Source: Cordia subcordata
Lineage: Eukaryota; Streptophyta; Magnoliopsida; Boraginales; Cordiaceae
Direction: 5' to 3'
NCBI GenBank assembly: GCA_028554755.1
Contig: JAPTOF010000011.1
Coordinates: 2,198,501-2,262,500, forward strand
DNA length: 64,000 nt
The notes beneath the pieces were generated by a model. It was given only the letters and a program-made list of their open reading frames with translations, was not told where the DNA came from and did not search any database. Below, one piece after another: positions 36,698-47,459 of the stretch. Numbering within the stretch: the first letter of the stretch is position 1; the number at the start of each line of letters is the position of its first letter. The position numbers and the translations under genes are program-made.

Positions 36698-38093
36698 AAT
36701 TCTTCCCTTGGCGAGAAGTCCCAAGAATCTCCACAGTAAGTGAGAACGTCACTCTTCTCTTCTTCTCAGCCTTCACTTGAGCTCCTTCACACTTGTCACA
36801 TTTGTCTCTCAGCGCGGTGCATCCCTCCAAGTAGCAAACGTGCTTCTCGTTCTTCCTCTCTTCAAAAACTAGCTCCTTTCCACGATACACTTTGCAGTAG
36901 TCTCCTTCACCAATGTACTTGTACCCTTTTGATGCCAACTCACCCATCGAAAGTATGTTGGACACACAAGATGGCACATACCTTACATTGGAGATGGCCT
37001 CGATACTACCATTGTTGAGCATCAGGCGAACTCTCCCAATGCCGGCAACTTTTATCTTCTGGTTGTTCCCAATAGTAATGTATCCAAGCTTCTTATCCTA
37101 GCGCAAAGTATCGACACTAGCTCTATCATTACAAACATGAAACGTTGCCGCTGAATCCAACACCCAATCAGTCTTCTTCCTTTTTGAGCCTTTATTAGCG
37201 TCCTCACTTACCGCCATCAAAACAGTCTCACTACCATCGCTATCATCACCCTCAATAAGGTTCGCGGAGTCCTTACCATACATCTTCTCCTTGTCCTTAG
37301 ATCTCCACTTTCTAAGGCCCTTCATGTCTTCTCTCAACCTAGGACATTTTGGTTGGATATAGCCATTCTCTCTATAGTAGCAGCACTCTCGATTGTCTTC
37401 TCCATCTCGAGCTCAGATTTTTGATCTCGATCTACGTCTACGAGAATTCTCTCTTCCAGAACTCCTCCCTCGATTCAAACCTTCAATGGTTAATGCTTAA
37501 TCTCTACTAGGCACACCACTTCTTCCCAATATCCTCTCGTTCTCTCTCAAGAGCGCAGTCACTTCGTTCAGCTCGAGAGACTTCTTCCTAACGAGGATTA
37601 ATTGTACAAACAGCTTGTACAACTTCAGCAAGGAAGATAGTAGTACGAGCGCTTGTTCTTCATCCGTAATTCTCTTATCAGGCTTCTCAACACTTATGAG
37701 CTTGATCACTAACTTGTTGAATTTGTTAACGTGATCTTGGATGGCAATTCCCTCTTCCATCTTAAACGAGTAGAGCTCGGTCCTCAAACACAATCAGTTG
37801 ATGATTGACTTTGACTCATAAATATTCTCCAACTTGTCGAATACACCGCTCACCATCGTCTCATCAATCACATTACATTTAATTTGTGGTGCTAACGTCA
37901 ACCGAATTGTACTTATGGCTCTTCGTTGTAGGGACTTCCATTTCTTATCATTGACTTGTTCTTGTTTCACCTCTTCTAGCACTTCATCAAGACCTTGCTG
38001 CACCAAAAGGTCCTCGATAATATTCCTCCACAAGTTGAAGTTCATGTTCCCATCAAACATTGGAATTTCAAACTTCGTACAGGTCGTCGTCAT
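36698..38093 (-). pseudogene. Nested copia gag-protease ORF, three stops
   Basis: ATG at 38093 (MTTTCTKFEIPMFDG). The N-terminal Gag block has FNLWRNIIEDLL and the UBN2-type block runs to VNKFNKLVIKL and ERILG. The zinc knuckle (about 37385-37345) has Tyr in place of the second Cys and of the His. The protease site is VLDSAATFHVC, followed by VRYVPSCVSNILSMGELASKGY of the GAG-pre-integrase region. The whole 1.4 kb is in one frame with only three stops (37794, 37497 and 37098), at least one a likely CGA-to-TGA change. The frame then runs into the LTR. Encodes particle protein and a processing enzyme. Confidence 0.8.
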
Positions 38094-38488
38094 GGCTCTT
38101 ATGCACAAATTCATTAAAACTCAACAATCCAACAAGAATTTGGCAGGACTGACCCCAAAAATGGATTTAGGATGTCAAAAAACAATAAGAAGACCCTCAA
38201 TCAACACGGTCAAACCTTGCAGCTCTTCGGTCAACGCTGGTTAAACCTTCTATTTGACTATTTGACCATAAAGTCACAAAACTTGACCTGCTTGTATCTC
38301 ATAATCCAACTGTCAGATTGTTGCAAAATTTTAGTAGCTTACTCTTCTCACCGAGACAAACACACAGCAATAAACGGATTGTCTTTGGGAAGGCCGCCAA
38401 ACATGATCAGTAGATCAGCGAATTTTTTACTTCTCTTCGGCGTTTCTTTTTTCGTATTTCATGCAAACCGGCGTTTTCGTTCTAACCT

Positions 38489-38502
38489 AGCTCTCGATAC
38501 CA
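38489..38502 (-). other. Nested copia primer-binding site
   Basis: Minus strand TGGTATCGAGAGCT, two bases after the 5' LTR, matches the Met-tRNA site TGGTATCAGAGC with one extra base. Confidence 0.75.
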
Positions 38503-38504
38503 CT

Positions 38505-38939
38505 TGTTAGGAAATTAGGATGCACAACACACACACTCACACAGTAGAATTAAAGCACGAGTAACGAGAAAAAAATACGCACAATTAAACGTGGTTCGGC
38601 CTTTTGCTTACGTCTACGAAAAGCTCCACTAGAAAGAAAAGAGTACAAACTCAGTAGGACTTTTTGCACGGATAGAAACATCTAAACCCTCCCTCACGGT
38701 GTTCTTATAATGACTCTCTCTCTCAGCCTAGACTTATTGCAAGACACACATCTATTTCAACAAATACAAGAGTCCTATCTATAGAGGAGATTTCCTTATT
38801 CTCCAAGGCAAAGGATCTTCTAATCTATCAATCATACTATAACTAAGACTCTTACCATAACTAGAATTTTGACTCTCATTAAGACTCTTTCCTAATTTCA
38901 ATATGGACTTGGGCTTAGCACTTGAGCCATAACCCAACA
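38505..38939 (-). repeat. Nested copia 5' LTR
   Basis: 435 bp, near-identical partner of 36265-36697, followed by the right copy of CTTGT (38940-38944). Confidence 0.9.
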
Positions 38940-38944
38940 CTTGT

Positions 38945-39126
38945 TTTAAGAGTCCACCTCCTGCACCATCTTTTCCACCCATTCTTCCTTTTAGGTTTTT
39001 ATGGTTATGCCTATAGTGAACCCAATCAGGATGCCCACCATTTTCACTTGGTAGAGCCTCCATCCTATAGGTCTACATTTTTAGAGCTATTAGAACAAAT
39101 AGTTGAGCAATCCCATTCCTAACTCC
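38945..39126 (+). pseudogene. Gag-like ORF, copy 1 (3' part after insertion)
   Basis: Continues the frame interrupted at 36264, as shown by alignment with 46021-46205 in copy 2. Contains FYGYAYSEPNQDAHHF and LELLEQIVEQS, a possible short helix. No known domain. Confidence 0.5.
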
Positions 39127-39404
39127 TTCTCAATACCTAAATGATTCAATCCAATAAAGAGAGGCTAGTAGGATTTTGGAAAGGTTATCCTAAATAGCCA
39201 AGTGCTTAAATAAGGGAGTTGAGAATGAGCAACCCATAAGTGAGAGTGTTGAGATGCCTTTTGACTAGGTTGAAGGGATGGGATTGAGGCCTATGGTTGA
39301 GGTGATTAGTAGTGAATTTGATGATGTTTTAGAGAGAGAGATAGAGAGAGGAAGATGGAGAGTTTACATGTTGTAGTGACGAAGAAGATGAGCATGATGG
39401 CACT

Positions 39405-39827
39405 TTGGTTCTTGATAACAACTTTGGGTATGCTTTAAAGGAAATGGTACCATATCCTCCAATACTTTCACTGTCTCCCGTTGAGTCATGTGAACTTATT
39501 TTTCCCTTTTTACCCACACCATATACACGTTTGGAGGATGAGTCTCATGTCATTAGCACTCAATATGAGTCCAAGTCTACATTTAGGGAGTTAGATGCGC
39601 ATACCTCCCTTGAGCATTCATGTTTGCATGATGAGGAGTCTATTGAGTTCATTTCATCCTTTTCACCCATATTCGCCCCTTTAAAGGAGTTAGAGAGACC
39701 TTTGCGTCTTCACACCCCATCCCATAGAGAGAAAGAGCCTAGTGTTTCCACATCCCTTTTTCTTGACTCTCTCTCTTTAGATGTTGTCCCTACTCCCATT
39801 CCCGTTCTATTGAGTCTCCCTCTTTGA
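39405..39827 (+). CDS. Unknown ORF in Ty3 internal copy 1
   Basis: 140 codons, open to a stop at 39825-39827. Contains YESKSTFRELDAHTSLEH and EESIEFISSFSPIF, acidic and Ser-rich, without recognised domains, signal or membrane segments. The same frame survives over 99 codons in copy 2 (46683-46979) with few changes, but conservation there may only mean a recent duplication. The initiating codon is uncertain (the frame extends upstream of the first ATG in copy 2). No function is proposed. Confidence 0.35.
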   Translation: MVLDNNFGYALKEMVPYPPILSLSPVESCELIFPFLPTPYTRLEDESHVISTQYESKSTFRELDAHTSLEHSCLHDEESIEFISSFSPIFAPLKELERPLRLHTPSHREKEPSVSTSLFLDSLSLDVVPTPIPVLLSLPL

Positions 39828-40982
39828 AACTTACGTTTGTGCCTTCTTGTATGGTACACTTTTACCTAGGATTAAGGCATACACTTTCCATATTGCATGT
39901 ATTTGACATTTCATCGATCCATGAGAAGGGTGTGTTTTTAGCCCTTGATAAAGAGAATAAGGCTATGAGGTGGTTAATTAACGAGCAAGTGGGGCCATGA
40001 GCATTTGTATTATTGCATGGTCCCCACTACATATGAATACACACTTTTCTTTAACACTTTAGGGTGGGATCTAGAAAAGGGGTGTATTATGCATTCATTC
40101 TCCCATATTATATTGCATGACCTTTTTCCCTCTACTTTCTATGCCTGATGATTATGTGGCAATTTTTGCCTTACAGCTTTAAAAACGGCGCCCAGCTGCG
40201 AGCGTTAAATTCACTACTAAGAGACACCCTAGACTTGTTTATATTTTCCTTGTTCTTCTTGTATGTTAGCGTAATATTGCCTTCAATGATTGTTTTGATG
40301 ATGAAAATTACAGGGAATTATCAATTGACTGCTACTAATGCACATATACCTTGTAAGCTACCGTGTTTATAATCTTAGCTAGCCATGTATATGAAATGGA
40401 AGGATGCATGCTTGTGGCAGAAGGTTTAAATTCAAAAGAAGCTTACATGGAACAAGAAAAGGAAGGTTTCAAGAATCCTTATGTCATGAAGAAGGAGTTA
40501 CAAGGCGGAGATGAGATGACATAAGGGGTACTGCTCATGCTCAATTGTGCTTGGCCTGCATTATGCTTATTGTAGCTCTTTATTTGCATGATTTCCTTGA
40601 AACTTATATTGAATGCTCTTTCTCAAATCTTGATTATGAAAATCAAATTATCTTGAAGGTAGTCCTATTTCTAAAATCCTTGAAAACTAAAAACTTCAAG
40701 TCATTTGAAAAACATGTTTTTGGTCTCAATCTTTGTCATACGACTTGATCTTTGAAGTGTCCACACTTAGCCAAAACTTTTATACCTTCATAGATTGCTT
40801 GGAAAACATGTTTAACAGGGTGAAAAATGCTTTCTGGGTGTGCTGGATGCCCTTAGCCGGTAGACCGTCTAAATACTTATGCTACTGATCATTTCAACAA
40901 AACGGGGCAACTAGAAATGAGTTTTCTAGAATTACTAGTCACCTTCTGCTAGTTGACCGGCAGAGCTGGTGAAGTCGACTGG

Positions 40983-42850
40983 TGGTGCGTCTTTCGAGTA
41001 CAAGCTCTAAAGGACCCGCAAGTGTACGGATCGTGGAATATAGTGTGTACAAGTGCTGGTGTCGAACCACAAGGAGGCGTGAATAACGTGAGTGAATTCT
41101 ATGCTTGGTGCTCTAGAAAGTGCCAAAAAAAAGATCTAAACTAGACATATTTTTGGCGTTTTGGATTATCGGGAGCTCTAGATAAAGGAAATAAAACTAA
41201 ACTATGAATATGAAAAAAATGGGAACACAAGTTGGTCAAGAGGGAACTAACAATTGAGAAGGGATTAGGGTGACTTCGACTTATGAATGGGTAATTCCAT
41301 ACTCAAATGCTATGGGATTAAGGGATGATGGCTAGCTATCATGAGTGCTCTTAACTAGGTTACTAGTTAGTGTCATAATTTCCCCTAGGACTCGGTGCGG
41401 GTCCGTCCCTAGGCGACGCCTCCTAGAGCTACGGCGTGGTCCTTATGACCTAGGGCCTTAAGAGTGACTAACTAACTTTCTAGGTGACTTAGAATGAACC
41501 TACCCTAGTACCTAAATCGTTGGCTGGATTTAAAGCCAAGACTTAGTGTTGCTAAGGTTGACTAAACCTATTTGAAAACCTATTGGCTGGATTTAAAGCC
41601 AAAGAAAACTCGGTCTAGACCAGCCCTAAATTACGCTTCGTCATTCTAAGGTCACTACATCAGGATTTGACTTGCTAGTGTGTTCATGCATGTTCAAGGC
41701 CAAGGTGCTCGTGAATACTGGAACCTATTCAATTGCCAAACATCATCATGTTCACTTCACACCATTAGAAATAATTAACAACCAACACGTATGCATTATT
41801 GAAGTTATGCTCATTACTAGTCATGCAAATATACATATAGACATGAATAAAAGCATTACCCACTTCATAGCATCCACATATAAACACATAGACATGATTA
41901 TAACATGGATTAGATGTGTTTAGTAACAAACAAACTTCAATTTATATACATGTTACTTATCTAGGCATTTTATCAAACACTTAGACATAAATGAGAAAAT
42001 ACCCATTTGAACAAGAAAATTCGAAACATGTATATATATTCAGCCATCATATCCCATATCATAAGAGTACATAATTAACCCATTACATAAGTTAAATCAC
42101 CCTACACAAGTCTACTCAATCATAATAGGAAATAGAATGAAAGAGAGATAATGAAGCTTCCCTTTCATCCTAGCTAATCTTGTACAAAGCTTTTGAGCAA
42201 ACTTGATTCCAAATGTTTGAACCCTCTAAATCAAGCTTGATTCTTAGTGATAAAATGTGTGAAAAGTGTGTGTGAGGTGGGTGGAATCTAGGGTTAAGTG
42301 TGTGAGAATTTTAGGTGTGAAGTATGTGTTAATCTTCCAAAAAATCCTCCTCCTTTTTCTGCAGAATCGGGCTCTACGGTCGACCGGCTTTTACACCTAG
42401 CTCGACCGGCTTTTTGATGATGCTCTCTAGATTGGCCGGTTGACCTAGCCGGTCGACCGGCTCTGGAGGGGTGGTTGTCCGGCTATTTTTGGCACCTCTC
42501 TGGAATGGCCGGTCGACCTGGCCGGTTGACCGTCTCTTTTTCCTTGGTCGTGCAGCTGACTTTCTTCCTCCATTCTTCGTCTTTTTGGCCTCTGGTCTTC
42601 TCTCTTAGACCCGTGCTCCCATCTTCATCACCTTTCATCGTCCAATCTCGATCTTAACCCAAAGTTCACCTAAATCATTAAAAACAAGCAATTAGTGTAG
42701 CAATTTGTCTCTTAAACTCGATATGTACATTTGTTTACGCTGAAGCCTATTCTTATCAAAAGCACTACACTATGCATCATTATGAGCACTCAACACCTCT
42801 TAAATATAGGTAAATGACAATGCAAACACACACAAAAACACAACACATCA
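40983..42850 (-). mobile_element. Ty3-type solo LTR, reverse orientation
   Basis: 1,868 bp with ends TGATGTGTTG (minus strand, at 42850) and CGCACCA (at 40983), flanked by ACTGG (40978-40982) and ACCGG (42851-42855). Internal copy 2 is continuous at this point, proving insertion. Same family as the LTR split at 8507/20181. It holds the densest CCGGTCGACC cluster in the window (42375-42535). No internal region remains. Confidence 0.85.
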
Positions 42851-43051
42851 ACCGGCACTTCCAATAAGCTTGGGATTTCTGCCGAAAGCCCTATCTATCA
42901 ACCGGCAAACACTACTACAATAAATGAACCAGTCATTTTTAAAACATTACAAGCCCTCTTTAAATTCTCTTTCACCCACCTCTGTCCATATATCATCTCA
43001 GAGCATTCAATCTCATTTCTAAGCCAATTCCAAGCTTTTTCTAACATCTTT

Positions 43052-43207
43052 CAAGGTTAGAAATCATCTATGTGTGCTATAATTTGCTATATCTTTTAAG
43101 CAAGAATTTGAGTTATTCTTTGCATCTTCCAAGGTTAGAAATCATCTATGTGTGCTATAATTTGCTATATCTTTTAAGCAAGAATTTGAGTTATTCTTTG
43201 CTTTATC
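43052..43207. repeat. 78-bp tandem duplication in copy 1
   Basis: CAAGGTTAGAAATCATC starts units at 43052 and 43130; the two units are nearly identical. Internal copy 2 has a single unit, so it arose after the copies separated. Confidence 0.85.
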
Positions 43208-44146
43208 AACATTCTTAATATTGTAAACCCTAAATTGTAAAACCCTTCTACTACTCCACTGTATACACACTCTTGGGATTTGTGAGATTGTGAGAATCAT
43301 TGTATAGCTATAAATGAGTGTTGGGAAATCCTTAGTGAGTATTCACTAAGGTTCTTTGAAATTAGGCTTCAAAGAGGTGTAAATATTGGTTTATGCTTCA
43401 CCATTTATTGAAGAAACATCCACACTAGTGAAGTTGCTGAAGTCCCAAGGGGAGAATTCTTAGATGGTAGATATAGGCAGGGCCGAACTACCTAAAAATC
43501 GGTTGTATTCCTTTTCACTCTTTTTACTTTTATCTTACTTTTCAAATTAGCTTACTAAGTGCTTGGGGAATTGTCTAAGTAAAATTGATTGTTTCATTGA
43601 GAACTTTAGATTGCGAAAGTTAGTTAATATCTTAATTCAACTCCCTGCCCCCTTTTAAGATATTTTCCCCTAACATTGTATCTGCTTCCTTTTGGTTTTG
43701 TATATAGTAGATTAGTTTTCTTTTACTTATTTTTGCTTTATTTATAATAGATTAGATGCTTTTTTGTTTTTCTTGCCTTTTGATAGTTTAGGCTTTCTTT
43801 TGTTTGTATTTATTCTTAGTAGGTTAGATTTTTGCTCCCTTACTTTTTCTTGCTCCTTTCCCTCATTTGTACATCAATCCTAGACCATTGCATACATCCT
43901 TGTTTATCTTTTTCAAATGTCAATGTGAATTTGTATTGTATTGACTACTATCTCTTCTTTGTTTTTTGAGCATTAGTGCTTTCTACAAAATATGGAGGCT
44001 AGTAGACCATTGAATTATCTTTGGCATTTTGCAGACGACATGGAAACAAAGTTGTATCTCTTTATTCTTTACTTGTCCCCATCTATCACCTTCACATTCC
44101 CTATATGTGTTTCATATGCTTGCTTGTCGTGTGCTTAGTGCTATTT

Positions 44147-44200
44147 GCTTGAGGACAAGCAAAGTTTGTGTTTAGGGGTGTAGTTGTTCCTTTATTGTTT
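44147..44200 (+). other. Internal PPT-like motif
   Basis: TTGCTTGAGGACAAGCAAAG followed by a G-rich stretch is the sequence normally found just before the 3' LTR in Tat/Athila-group elements. Here it lies 1 kb upstream of the LTR; copy 2 has the same (about 49360-49390). The true pre-LTR tract is AAGGGGAAGGCTTAGGGG at 45199-45216. Confidence 0.5.
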
Positions 44201-45218
44201 GTATCATGTTTGGGGTAGATTTGCATAGCATGCCCTATTTTTTCTCAAAATGTGTTCAAGTTTTTCTATTTTTTACATTTCAAATATCATGTCTGGGGTA
44301 GATTTGCATAGCATGCCCTATTTTTGCTTAAAATGTGTTCAAATTTTTTTTTTATTTTTTGCATGTTTTGAATTGGTTTATCTCCATGTTGGGTGGAGAG
44401 TTGGCTTTTGTTATTGACTTAATTGATTGGAGAAGATAAGAGTGTATTATAGGGAGTGAATAAAGTGTGGAGTAAGACCTAGACTTTGAAGAAACTCCTT
44501 TTAAAAACTATAGGGAGTGAGCACTTTTAAGAATGCACTTCGTAGTTGCCTCACAACTTGGTTGGAAAGAGTGTTTTTAGAGGGTTGTTGATATGAATGC
44601 CTCTTCCTTGAGTGGTTCTTTTAGTGCGCCTTAGCCCTTCTTTTTCTTTTCTTTTTATGTTATGTATTGTGAAAAATGCAAAAAAAAAAAGGAAAAAGTT
44701 TGAAAAAAAGTGAAAAAAAGAAAAATGAGAAGAAGCCAAGAGGTAACAAAAAGATTGAAAGTGAAACATGTTGAATAAGTGTCAAGTGACACAATGTCAA
44801 TTTGACACAAGTATCTTTTTTGTTATTTCGTTGAGTTATGAATAAGGCTCTTATGTCAAAATGTGAGTCATTGTCATGTAATTTTCTTCTCTTTGTATCT
44901 TTGGGCTAAGTGCATATTGGAAAGTCATGTTAGTTGATAGGGGCATGAAGTATCAACATCCCAGGTGTGTGAATTGGAATCCTAAGTTTGTGGCGGTTCT
45001 AACTACGTGGTAACTTCCTAAGAGGTATGAGACCCCTTGTGATTGAGGGAAGGATCTGAAGATGGCTAGAGAAATCCTTACACAAAGGAATGACGCCTTA
45101 TACTCCCTTAGAGGCAAAAATTTAGCAATTCAATACAATTGGAAACTCTTTGAAAATGATGTGGGTAGACTTGGTTTAGGCGTGCTTGGGGACAAGTAAG
45201 GGGAAGGCTTAGGGGTGT

Positions 45219-45571
45219 TGATGTGTGTGGTTTGTGTTTGTCTATATATAGTGTTTGCATGAACTTATTAGGGTGTTTTGGAGCCCATTTGTGTGCATTT
45301 GGTATATCATTTTTGCATCTTTGTGAATACTTGTACATAAGGTAAATAATTACATAAATGCTACATTAAGTACTATATTTTGTGTTTTAGGTGAGTTTTA
45401 GAAGGGTTGGAGCTTATATGACAGAGAAACAAACTAAAGATGAAGACTGGAGGAAAAAGAATGAAGGATAAAGCAATCTAATGGTATTGGTTGAGTCAAT
45501 AGAAGAACTGGTCCATCGGTTAGGTCAACCGGTAGAAGCAAAATGCAAAGGAAGCTTACTGGTCGAGCAGA
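45219..45571 (+). repeat. Truncated middle LTR of Ty3 composite
   Basis: Aligns with the first about 350 bp of the outer LTRs (TGATGTGTGTGGTTTGTG onward), then jumps at GAGCAGAG directly into internal sequence (TTATTTGTGTTGCTTGAG), matching 35817. The rest of the LTR, the primer site and about 180 bp of leader are deleted. Confidence 0.85.
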
Positions 45572-45577
45572 GCTTAT

Positions 45578-46205
45578 TTGTGTTGCTTGAGTATGGATGA
45601 TTCCAATGCTTCTTGGTGGTCACTTGTATCCTTTTCCCCACCTTTGGTTCATGCTCCTAATACTTGTTTCTTATGTGGTAGTTGTGAGCATCATTCTTTT
45701 GGTTGTCCCTTGCATATGAAAATCCCCAATCTTGGGTTAATACAAGTCATGATCCTTATAGTCATGCATCTTCATCTTGCCATCATGATTATAGGGAGTA
45801 ATATAACCTTTTTTTGTGATATTTGTGGAATGTGTGACCATGACGTTAATTCTTGCCCCATTCTCCACACCGATCCCCATTATCTTGCAAAACCCAAGAG
45901 TCCCCCTAGTAGTCATCTGCCCTCTCATTCACCTACATCTAGTTTCATGATTATTGGGAGCCATATCATTCATTTGCATCTTGGGGTCAAGATGACTATT
46001 CATTCTATCCACTTTCTTGTTTTAAGAGTTCACCTCCTGCGCCATCTTTTCCACCTACCCTTCTTTCAAGTTTTTTATGGTTATGCCTATAGTGAACCCA
46101 ATTAGGATGCCCACCATTTTCACTTGGTGGAGCCTCCATCCTATAGGTCTACATCTTTAGAGCTATTAGAACAAATAGTTGAGCAATCCCAATCAACTTC
46201 TTCTG
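45578..46205 (+). pseudogene. Gag-like zinc-knuckle ORF, copy 2
   Basis: Starts MCCLSMDDSNASWWSL. Both zinc knuckles are intact, CFLCGSCEHHSFGC and CDICGMCDHDVNSC (each CX2CX4HX4C). Between them one base is missing and one is gained compared with copy 1, so about 35 residues are read in another frame before the frame returns for the second knuckle. A further frame change after SSFMI leaves the C-terminal part (FYGYAYSEPN, LELLEQIVEQS) in a different frame. It is uninterrupted at the CTTGT site. Confidence 0.6.
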
Positions 46206-46310
46206 AATACATAAATGATTCAATCCAACCAAGAGAGGTTAGTTAGGATTTCGGAAAGGTTATCCTAAATAGCCAAGTGCTTAAATAAGGGAGTTGAGAA
46301 TAAGCAACCC

Positions 46311-46462
46311 GTGAGTGAGAGGGTTGAGATGCCTTTTGACCAGGTTGAAGGGATGAGAGTGAGGCTTATGGTTGAGGTGATTAGTAGTGAGTGAGAGGGT
46401 TGAGAAGCCTTTTGACCAGGTTGAAGGGATGAGAGTGAGGCTTATGGTTGAGGTGATTAGTA
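46311..46462. repeat. 76-bp tandem duplication in copy 2
   Basis: GTGAGTGAGAGGGTTGAG starts units at 46311 and 46387; the following GCCTTTTGACCAGGTTGAAG is repeated almost exactly. Copy 1 has a single unit (about 39237). Confidence 0.85.
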
Positions 46463-46682
46463 GTGAATTTGATGATGTTTTGGAGAGAGAGAGATACAGA
46501 GAGGTCAATTGAGAGTTATATGTTGTAGTGAGGAGGAAGATGAGCATGATGGCACTTTGGTTCTTGATGAAAACTTTAGGTATGCTTTAGAGGAAGTGGT
46601 ACCATATCCTCCTATACTTTCATTGTCTCTCGTTGAGTCGTGAGAACTTATTTTTCCTTTTTCTCCCATACCACACACACAT

Positions 46683-46979
46683 TTGGAGGGTGAGTCTTAT
46701 GTCATTAGCACTCAATATGAGTCCGAATCTACATTTAGGGAGTTAGATGCGCACACCTCCCTTGAGCATTCATGTTTGCATGATGAGGAGTCTATTGAGT
46801 TCATTTCATCCTCTTCACACATATTCACCCCTTTAAAGGAGTTAGAGAGACCTTTGCATCTTCACGCCCCATCCCATAGAAAGAAAGAGCCTAGTGTTTC
46901 CACATCCCTTTTTCTTGACTCTCTCTCTTTAGATGTTGGCCCTACTCCCACTCCTGTTCTATTGAGTCTCCCTCTTTGA
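46683..46979 (+). CDS. Unknown ORF in Ty3 internal copy 2
   Basis: 99 codons matching the C-terminal two-thirds of 39405-39827. A stop upstream (in GAGTCGTGAGAAC, about 46640) cuts off the N-terminal part that is still open in copy 1. No domain recognised; probably a fragment. Confidence 0.3.
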   Translation: MEGESYVISTQYESESTFRELDAHTSLEHSCLHDEESIEFISSSSHIFTPLKELERPLHLHAPSHRKKEPSVSTSLFLDSLSLDVGPTPTPVLLSLPL

Positions 46980-47459
46980 AACTTATGTTTATGCCTTCTT
47001 GTATGGTACACTTTTACCTAGGATTAAGGCATACACTTTCCACATTGCATGTATTTGACCTTTCATCGATCTATGAGAAGGATGTGTTTTTAGCCCTTCA
47101 TCAAGAGAAAAAGGCTATGGGGTGGTTAATTAACGAGCAAGTAGGGTCATGAGCATTTGTATTGTTGCATGGTCCCTATTTCATGTGAGTACACACTTTT
47201 CTTTAACACTTTAGGGTGGGATCTAGAAAAGGGGTGTATTGTGCTTCCATTGCCCCATATTATATTACATGACCCTTTTTTCCTCTACTTTCTACGCCTG
47301 ACGATTATTTGGCAATTTTTGCCTCACAACTTTAAATACATTTTTCTCTAACATTGGCGCCCTGCTGAGGGCGTTAAATCCACTACTAAGAGGAACCCTA
47401 GACTTGTTTATATTTTTCTTGTTCTTCTTGTATATTAGCGAAATACTGCCTTCAATGAT

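Larger units (their letters stand above)
36265..38939 (-). mobile_element. Non-autonomous gag-protease copia element
   Basis: 2,675 bp with LTRs of 433 and 435 bp (36265-36697 and 38505-38939), TG...CA ends, 5-bp target duplication CTTGT and a Met-type primer site. It carries only gag, protease and the start of the pre-integrase region, with no integrase, RT or RNase H. The structure resembles plant TR-GAG elements (gag-bearing, mobilised in trans). Because LTRs are similar and the paralogous empty site is preserved, it is younger than the internal duplication of the composite. Confidence 0.9.
40291..43675 (+). mobile_element. Copia solo LTR in internal copy 1 (interrupted)
   Basis: Begins TGTTTTGATGATGAAAATTA and ends AATTCAACTCCCTGCCCC...TTTTCCCCTAACA, the hallmark start and end of plant copia LTRs and parallel to those of copia-1. 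The Ty3 solo LTR (40983-42850) sits inside it. The matching unit in internal copy 2 is 47460-48889, so it entered before the internal region was duplicated. No 5-bp target duplication was found. Confidence 0.6.
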
